64,000 bases of DNA. Source: Allolobophora icterica. Taxonomy: Eukaryota; Annelida; Clitellata; Crassiclitellata; Lumbricidae. Shown here one piece after another: positions 56,988 through 64,000 of the stretch. The stretch's first letter is position 1. Every line of letters begins with the position of its first letter. The notes beneath the pieces were generated by a model. The model searched no databases, was not told the origin of the DNA, and saw nothing but the letters and a program-made list of their open reading frames with translations. The translations under genes were made by a program, and so were the position numbers. The DNA lies in the NCBI GenBank assembly GCA_963556255.1, contig OY744614.1, positions 34,954,179 to 35,018,178 on the forward strand, read 5' to 3'.

Positions 56988-57650
56988 TAGGTCACTAGGT
57001 GTCACGTCCACGCTTGTATTTTACACATTGCAAGAGCGATTTGAGACAAGTTTCTTCTAAGTCGAAGCGATAAATTAATAACTCAGTAGTTTGGCGTTAT
57101 AATCGAAGATTGTATTAACAAATCAACAATCCCTAGTATTTCTGTCGACCGGGACAGTCTACTCTCTTCTTCACGGTGCTGGTTTATATATGCATGTAGT
57201 CGCGAAGGCCCATTCGAGACGCCGCTGCCTTGTTCCACAGCCTATATACAATACTCGTCTATACGTCATTAATGTATATATTGTCTGCTAGTAGGAACTC
57301 GTTGGCGCCGGAAGTTTCCACACGTTCTGGCTGATGCCTGTAGCGACGGTCGGAGGGTATACTCACGCCAGTTCTCGAATGAAGGGAGATCGTGACCGTG
57401 ATAGTATATACCTTACACTGTATATATTATACCATACGGCCAAGAACTCACAATCGGACATTACCTAAGGCCGATGGTCAAATGAGAGAGACTTTTTTTT
57501 ATTAAGATGCTATATATGGTTCTAAATGTTTTAATTGTCTGACATGTATGTCAACCAGAGTGCGTTATGTCAACTGGTCAAATAAAGAATATACTTACTT
57601 GCTTACTTTAGCATACATGCCTACCTGAACTTCAGTCCACAATATAGCCT
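56988..57650. other. Unassigned stretch
   Basis: No gene recognised. Confidence 0.5.
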
Positions 57651-57655
57651 ACATT

Positions 57656-57756
57656 CAGGGGCGTCTATCCCCCCAAGTCATTGGAGCAGCATGCAACATG
57701 TGTAGAATGAATAACCAAATGCCCTCCCCAATATTTTGGACAAGTTTACGCCAGTG
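57656..57756. mobile_element. MITE copy related to 7709-7838
   Basis: CAGGGGCGTCTATCCCCCCA at the left and CCAATATTTTGGACAAGTTT with ACGCCAGTG at the right. The right part is the complement of 7709-7760. No clear duplication. Confidence 0.65.
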
Positions 57757-57759
57757 TTC

Positions 57760-57900
57760 ACTGCCATATTAAACCAGTAAACGTCGAAACAAGCACCTCT
57801 TCTCTCCGTTTGAACTCCTATAACTTTCAAAAGCTGCTTCTTTCAGATCCATGTATGGAAGCCCCGAGACAAAATTTTTCACCACCACCGCTGTCCGTTT
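57760..57900. repeat. Interspersed repeat shared with 62905-63075
   Basis: AAACGTCGAAACAA, CTCTCCGTTTGAAC, AACTTTCA and GGAAGCCCCG phrases occur in the same order at both loci. Confidence 0.8.
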
Positions 57901-57904
57901 GACA

Positions 57905-58315
57905 AATTACAAAATATCCATAGAGTATCCGTCTGTAAAAAGGACGCTACGTCACAAACGGTTTCTGGAATCTATTGTGGAGCAGAAGCCGTTTGTGGCG
58001 TCAGTACTGCCGTCTTGACGACGGCGATCAGAGCATTTTAACCAAATATATAATTATATAGGCCTATATACACTGCCGTCATTATATGACGGGCAAATAC
58101 TCTAGTCTATACATATAGTTTCCTTATATGCAAATTTGTCCGTCGTAGGAGGGTATACGTCACAAACGGCTTCTGTTCTATTGAAACCGTTTGTGACGTC
58201 AGTGCTGCCGTCTGGACTCTGGACGACGGCTGTCTTGACGACGGCCTTGACGACCCCGATCAACGACGAACGATATACACTGCCGTCATAATTATGACGG
58301 GGAAATACACTAGTA
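57905..58315. repeat. Two-unit 200-bp direct repeat with internal inverted repeats
   Basis: Each unit has ACGTCACAAACGG facing CCGTTTGTG(A/G)CGTC, then CTGCCGTC and GACGACGGC, and ends TGACGGGCAAATACTCTAGT (58082-58106 and, with changes, 58285-58312). Confidence 0.75.
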
Positions 58316-58800
58316 ATTAGATAATGATCCAGAAGACCATGCAGTCCGTATAGCGTCATAGTTATATATAGTGAAGGGACAGATTCATCATCGTCATGAT
58401 CCATGGGCCTTCGGGGTCATAGGTGTCTAGTGCACGCATCATCACTTGTTTCCACAGTCCCTGAACTTGTGGTCGTTGCATTGGATTTCTTTCGTCTGTT
58501 TCTTTATGAACGGAGTATCTGCACCCATCCGTTCGACCTTCGCACTTCTCACTAGCGAGTCCCAGGCTTCGGACTGGTTCTGATGTCCACTATCTTGTGG
58601 TACCAGAGTTGGCGTTGTCGCCCACGTTAGCAAGCTGTTTCAGGGTTCCTGCTGAGCCTGTCCACCTCGCGTAGCGCCTTAGGTGGTGCTTCATCCAAGA
58701 CCTTCATCACTGATGGCATAGCCTCAGCAGGCATTACCCAGTTGGCTGTCTTCACCCCCTCACCGCGTTGAGGTGTGGGTCGGACTTTGAGGGGGAGGTC
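58316..58800. other. Unassigned stretch, possible decayed coding sequence on minus strand
   Basis: On the minus strand EAMPSVMKVLDEAPPKALRE (about 58660-58735) and WDSLVRSAKVERMGADTPF (about 58500-58560) read like protein but in different frames with stops between. Family not recognised. Confidence 0.3.
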
Positions 58801-59540
58801 AAGAGACAGTTAATGAAGAAAAAAATTGACAAGTTTCGGAAGACCAGAAAGGACAGAAATTGACGAAACAGACCAAGACTTGTTTGAAGTATTACACAAG
58901 TTTACCTTGAATCATTCTTCTATACCGACAAAAACGCACCTAAAGAATCATTAGATTGTAGACATTCCTCCACGACTGCTCTCAGCACAGCATCTCCATA
59001 GGACCATGAAAATTCTAGTAATTTTTAAGTATTCGAACGTCTGTTTAATCTTCTTTGCGTTTTTTAAGTAACAAGAATGAACATAAAATTATACCTAACC
59101 TATCTAACTATTTGCATTGAGATTACTATATTACGTTGGAATGAGAGAATACAGACCCTGCCGACTAGCTGGCTGGTTTTAAGATTTTTGTAAAACAATC
59201 CGCAGTTAAAACTGCGGTAGAGTTGAGCTGTAATGTATACCGCCCTATTATTGACCGCATTAGCCTTGGCTGCCCTCGTGATTGGCTAGAAGATATTGGT
59301 TAGACTTTTCATTGATGTCTAATCTCAGAAGACACAATTTATTAATAATACAATAGAAGAGAAATGTGGCCAAGTGTGTTATGAAACAAATGTAACGCTT
59401 CTCTCATTGGCCGTTTCAAACTAATTAATATTAGTGAGCAATGACGTCATTGTTTACAAATCGCCACATTCTTAAGGGACGTTCGATTCAAACTTAATTC
59501 AGCGTAAATTTCAATATCCCGTAAATGACTACTCTTTTAA
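58801..59540. other. Unassigned stretch
   Basis: No gene recognised. A short perfect hairpin CCGCAGTTAAAACTGCGG lies at 59201-59218. Confidence 0.5.
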
Positions 59541-59554
59541 TAATAATGATGATG

Positions 59555-59604
<50 letters not shown>

Positions 59605-59808
59605 CTTTTTCTTTATTAATTCAAACCGACAAACGCAGTAAGATTACATTGAGACATGACAGTACAATTATCAATATCTTAACTAAACACACGTTATAGC
59701 AGCCATGCAAGGCGCCCGTCCGAGGGGGTTGCGGGAATCGAACCGCGTACTGCTGCTCTCCTGCTGCTCCCCTGGTCATGAGTGTTACCATAACTCTATC
59801 CCCCCCTC
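59541..59808 (-). mobile_element. tRNA-derived SINE with (ATT)n tail
   Basis: On the minus strand: GGATAGAGTTATGGTAACAC (A-box region), CGCGGTTCGATTCCCGCAAC (B box, consensus-like), a noncoding body, TTTGTCGGTTTGAATT and then (ATT)n at 59545-59605. No intact tRNA cloverleaf, so it is a SINE and not a tRNA gene. Confidence 0.75.
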
Positions 59809-59929
59809 ATAAACTAATAGATTCAAAAGGGATTAAATTATAATAATCCCTTAGGTGGCGAAAGAACGAACTTAACTGAACGAACGAACGAAAATACATT
59901 CTAAAATTGTTTATACCGACCAGGCCTTT

Positions 59930-60152
59930 CGCCACATGGCGACACGTAGGCCTATAAATAAACACGATTAAACTAATTTTCAATGGCCTTTCGCGACTTG
60001 ATTTCATACAGTGCCAATAAATAAACACGATTAGGCCTAAATTAATTTACTACATACATTCGCGACTCGATTTGATATAACGCCAGAAACGCCGATATAT
60101 TAACGCGATTAAACTAATTTACAACGGCAATTTGCGACTTGATTTCATATAG
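59930..60152. repeat. About 70-bp tandem repeat, three units
   Basis: Each unit has ACACGATTAAACTAATTT-like sequence, then TTCGCGACTTGATTTCATA. Confidence 0.88.
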
Positions 60153-60169
60153 CTAGCTTAGATATCTGG

Positions 60170-60228
60170 ATAAAGGAGGAGGGCGACGCTAATGATCTTT
60201 GTTATCACACAGTGTCGTTAAACTGAAA
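60170..60228 (+). mobile_element. SINE-like 3' fragment, second copy of 40591
   Basis: GATAAAGGAGGAGGGCGACG then CACACAGTGTCGTTAAAC. Confidence 0.5.
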
Positions 60229-60450
60229 CCACTGGTGTCGAATGGTTATACGAGTTGGCGAACTGTCTGACGTTGCCTTTGGAACTGGAGGCGATCAGGT
60301 GGTAAGCTGAACCACGGCTAGCATCTTCCAGAAGCAGAGTCAGACTTGCAGGCCTGTCGGAATTGGATAAGACATGCTAGAAAACATCTTAGTCGACATC
60401 TTAGCTGAAATGTGCTTGTCCAGGGTTTTCGATGGCGTCAACTGCACGTA
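60229..60450. other. Unassigned stretch
   Basis: No gene recognised. Confidence 0.4.
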
Positions 60451-60458
60451 TACTGGGC

Positions 60459-60744
60459 CAGGGGCGGATCCAGGGGGGGGGGCCAATCCGGCCATGGCCC
60501 CCCATTTGAAATTTATCTTTATTTACACAGGTGTTTTATGGGCGTTTTATGATGTTTACACAGGCGTCCCCCCCCCCGTAGGCGTGGATGAGTCAAATGT
60601 ACACAGAACGTGGGTCCCCGTAGATGTAGACTGAAGACATTAAAAAGGTTAATGACTAAAAAAAGTCATCAACTTTTTTTGGGAGATGGTAGGTATGTAC
60701 AATTTTTCGGCCCCCCCCTGACAGACCTTCTGGATCCGCCCCTG
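60459..60744. mobile_element. hAT-type MITE (CAGGGGCGGATCCAG ends)
   Basis: Starts CAGGGGCGGATCCAGG and ends TCTGGATCCGCCCCTG. Flanks TACTGGGC and TACTGGGG match at 7 of 8. The interior AATGACTAAAAAAAGTCATC resembles phrases in the GGCGGCGATCT family (7050, 33560), so the two are probably related. Confidence 0.92.
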
Positions 60745-60752
60745 TACTGGGG

Positions 60753-60900
60753 CAAGGTAAGCGAGTGGTTAGAGCGTTCGACATGCAACACGGAGAGTAT
60801 GGGTTCGAACCTTCACCGAGACGGTAACTGTGTAGTGACCACTGTGACCTTGAGCATATCCTTCTCTCACGACCTCTTAGCGCCATCAATTTTTTGTATA
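60753..60900 (+). mobile_element. tRNA-derived SINE
   Basis: AAGCGAGTGGTTAGAGCGTT (A box) and GTATGGGTTCGAACCTTCAC (B box), ending TTAGCGCCATCAATTTTTTG. The 3' end resembles the SINE at 24580-24740. Confidence 0.75.
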
Positions 60901-61156
60901 GTGTATGGTCGTGTGTACACTCCTGAACTTTGGACGGAGGGCAACATCATATGCAGTTGTATTGTATTATACTGTAGTGTAGCCTATAGTTGTGCAGAAA
61001 GCCCGGATGTTGCTTGAGCCGCGAAAGACCACAGGGCCGAGGCAACACTATCAGATCTAAAGGCTGAAACCACTAACCTTTTCAAGTAATGGAAGTGCTA
61101 ACAGAGCATGTGGATTGCGGCTTATGATGGAAAAATAAGAGACATGTATATATATA

Positions 61157-61345
61157 GGCCTATATGTATACGTGTATGTATATATATATATATATATATA
61201 TATAAACACGTGTGCATATATATATATAATATTATATATAAGGTAGCGCTGCAATCACTGGAAGAGCTGCATTATTCTGCATCGTATACATACACATATA
61301 CATATATATATATGTGTGTCTGTCTATATATGTATATATAAGTAT
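61157..61345. repeat. (TA)n/(TATG)n AT-rich tracts
   Basis: TA runs at 61176-61203 and 61218-61240. The 24-bp phrase around AAGGTAGC(G/A)CTGC.ATCACTG occurs on both sides (61239 and 61350). Confidence 0.85.
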
Positions 61346-61688
61346 ACATAAGGTAGCACTGCCATCACTGTATATAAAGGACCATTATTCGTGACAGCGG
61401 AAAGGCATAACCTGGCCATCAAGAGATTAAGTGATCGTCGTCGACGTCGTCTGAGAGAAAATAATGTTGTCGAGGTCTGAGAGGATCGAGAACTTGCAAT
61501 TTGAGTAAATCTGTCGCGTTGTGATTGAACGGATCGCGTGGGATAATGCATATGGCGCCAGGAATAGAATTGAACTGGGCCGAAAAAACACAATGCGAAT
61601 TAAGAAAACAAAATCAGACAATGACAGGTCAGTTGTTCGCATGCAGCTGAGAAATTTGTGTGTCAAATAGGCGTGTTTCGTCCCAAGT
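61346..61688. other. Unassigned stretch
   Basis: No gene recognised. Confidence 0.5.
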
Positions 61689-61689
61689 A

Positions 61690-62178
<489 letters not shown>

Positions 62179-62574
62179 AACTTAGAATTCCTATGTTCCA
62201 GATATATCTTATAGATAGCTTGAATCCTCGTATACACCTTGAATTCTCGTAGCTCTGACTTATTGTATTTCGATCTGACTTCTTCAACTTCTCTTCTGAT
62301 TCTCATTATGGTTTCACTTGAAGTCGTAATCGATTGACACGATGACAATGGCGCCATATAGAAGTCACTAGATTAGACTTGTCTATGGTTGTGACTCGGA
62401 GTCCTCTCGGCAGACTCGATTCTGCAATCGTTAGGTGAAAGGCCAAGTACGTTGGCTATAGGTTAACAGAAAGTCTGGCAGGGATCAACCTTGAATGTAG
62501 GACAACTCTTACACGCACCAATTCGTCTATTAATTTTCAGTCCACAATAAAGCCTACATTCAGTTACTGCAATT
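62179..62574. other. Unassigned stretch
   Basis: No gene recognised. A tail-like ATGGCGCCATATAGAAG occurs at 62347. Confidence 0.5.
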
Positions 62575-62880
62575 GAAGGCCTATACGTTTTTCTATGGCC
62601 TCGGTCCTGCTCATTTTTCAATGAATTGATCGGCTGAGATCTTGTATCACCTCTGCCCGTTTTAAAGGGTAACACTTTAACGACGAGCTGCACTGGTTCC
62701 CAGTCGCTTTTGGTACACTCTCGTCCTTAAAGTATTCAAATCCTCGTGTGCTACCCAGAGATTTAAATCTCTGAAATAAGCCACCATCGGCAGAGGAACA
62801 GACATCCCTGCTCCAGAGGGGCCTTTACGTAGGGCACATAGTATACGCTCTAACCAATGGCTAACCGATCCAGTGTGTCC
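62575..62880 (-). mobile_element. tRNA-derived SINE, family B, copy 3, with an inserted segment
   Basis: On the minus strand the head has GCCATTGGTTAGAGCG (A box) and AGAGATTTAAATCTCTGGG (B box). The core (TCAATTCATTGAAAAATGAG) is at 62610-62630. Between them a plus-strand LHWFPV-like phrase at about 62685-62702 suggests an inserted LINE scrap. Confidence 0.65.
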
Positions 62881-62904
62881 ATAACATAAGCCTATAGATG
62901 GCGA

Positions 62905-63075
62905 CACTGATTCACAGTCATGTTAAATCAGTAAACGTCGAAACAAAAACCTCCTCTCTCCGTTTCATGAATATGAACTCGTATAACTTTCAGTTGGGGG
63001 CAAAAAGCTGTTCCTCTCAGATCTATGTACGGAAGCCCCGGGACGAAATTCTTCACCATCGCTGCCCGTTTGACT
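62905..63075. repeat. Interspersed repeat, second copy of 57760-57900
   Basis: Same ordered phrases as at 57760, running into GACGAAATTCTTCACCATCG and CTGCCCGTTTG of the SINE B core. Confidence 0.8.
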
Positions 63076-63109
63076 GGGAATTATACCAGTATAGATCCTC
63101 TTGTACGGA

Positions 63110-63215
63110 CCGCGCTGATTCGAGACCCATCGCTCCTCGTGAATAAGCAGGTGCCCTGCGCTTAATTAGCTTTCAAGCGGCGACTAAGAAATTTGAAGTT
63201 TACGATTACAATTAC
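63110..63215 (+). mobile_element. LINE/SINE 3' tail copy with (GATTAC)n end
   Basis: CTCGTGAATAAGCAGGTGCC then CTGCGCTTAATTAGCTTTCA, AGCGGCGACTAAGAAATTTG and TTTACGATTACAATTACC. Confidence 0.75.
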
Positions 63216-64000
63216 CAGACCCAAATCAGTCAAATATAGATGCGGTCAGTATGAATACTGCAGCTACCACTTACAAAGACCCTACGACGAAGTAATTTAT
63301 ATACCGCAGATTGTTCTTAAACCTTGCACTTGCTCTTACAGGCTTCCGTATTTTTACCAACAGCTGGTTCAACGACATTCATCCGAAAATTGAAATCTGC
63401 GCAAATTCTCGGTAAAGATACATAAATTTCCGGTCCGCCGTCAATTCGTGCGTTGCTTCTCTGAATAAAACATCAAAGTCAAACGCGTTAACTAGGCCTA
63501 TTGGTAAGTCAGTCAATTTAATTAACGGAATCCTCGAAAAAATAGCCATTAAAACGAGCCGTCGCGATATTAAACGACGCACTTAACGAGAAGCGCGTTA
63601 GGTGCAACAGACCCAATGCAGCGCTCGCCGGGCACATAACACAGCATACGTAAAGATCTTAAGAGTCATAGGCTACTCTAAGATGTTTGATGTACGTGTA
63701 GCAATTAAACGGGATGGTATACGTTCAACGGATCACACGATGCATGAACGTTATTATACAATATATCGGTATGTATGCAAACATAACGATGTTCTACTTT
63801 GTATATACATATAAGCCTATAATGTGCAGGTTTACACGTGTACGTCTTATATAGGCCCTATGCATATAATTATATATATAGGCAGAATTGCTTGCTGGAG
63901 TGCAATGTGCATTATCATATTTTTTTACAAAGTGTAATGTCCTGCAGTTAGGTCTACACTATAGCACTGCGTACACCACGGCTCGAATATCCAGTTATTT
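63216..64000. other. Unassigned right edge
   Basis: No gene, element end or tandem repeat recognised. The readings of 60-70 codons here have no domains. Confidence 0.5.

Noticed and set aside
59700..59805. tRNA gene on the minus strand
   Set aside because: Good B box, but the A-box half does not fold and the sequence runs into a SINE body with an (ATT)n tail.

Overview
Animal nuclear DNA. Animal-type retrotransposons, hAT and mariner elements, tRNA-derived SINEs and one intronless-looking rhodopsin-family GPCR are all present. I see no prokaryotic operon, no CRISPR array and no real tRNA or rRNA gene. The frequent palindromic motif AGGCCTA and the LINE/SINE tails ending in GGCGCTATAAA-like sequence followed by (GATTAC)n fit a marine invertebrate. 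An ambulacrarian (echinoderm or hemichordate) is my weak guess only. The single convincing host protein gene is an aminergic (dopamine D2-like or octopamine-like) receptor on the minus strand at 42584-44557. It has a very long third intracellular loop that is partly built by a coding minisatellite. Everything else I can name is repetitive. Layout: 0-9 kb holds (GAT)n arrays, small hAT-type elements at 550-980, 1807-2270, 3157-3485 and 7709-7838, and several LINE/SINE tails. 10-14 kb holds a 13-bp minisatellite split by a 1.8 kb internally deleted hAT element, a 23-bp minisatellite, and a foldback element at 14048-14674. 15-28 kb is dominated by (ACAT)n, (GAAT)n, (CT)n, (ATCT)n and CTGT arrays, with more hAT-type elements (16575-16984, 19238-19591, 20227-20382) and LINE 3' ends. 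29-30.5 kb holds a 5'-truncated RTE-like reverse transcriptase with one frameshift. 30.8-36 kb is a block of purine/pyrimidine tracts and trinucleotide arrays containing one hAT-type element (33195-33730). 36.4-38.4 kb is a nest of a SINE, a decayed hAT transposase and a small inverted-repeat element. 38.7-39.3 kb is a GATA/GACA array. 41.3-42.1 kb is an internally deleted mariner-like element inside a (TA)n tract. After the receptor come an (AAT)n array, four more hAT-type elements (45825, 46458, 47359, 54174), a roughly 450-bp (TTC)n tract, (ATT)n and (GGAT)n arrays, two more hAT-type elements (56638, 60459) and a GACA/GATA array near 62 kb. Summing the simple-repeat and minisatellite intervals listed here gives about 12 kb, close to a fifth of the window. 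Many of the apparent open reading frames are stop-free readings of these arrays. I do not claim a new biological system. The points most worth follow-up are the receptor with its repeat-built loop and missing TM6 proline, the two internally deleted transposons that keep a DNA-binding reading frame inside intact-looking ends, and a cohort of short elements whose 8-bp target duplications can be read directly.
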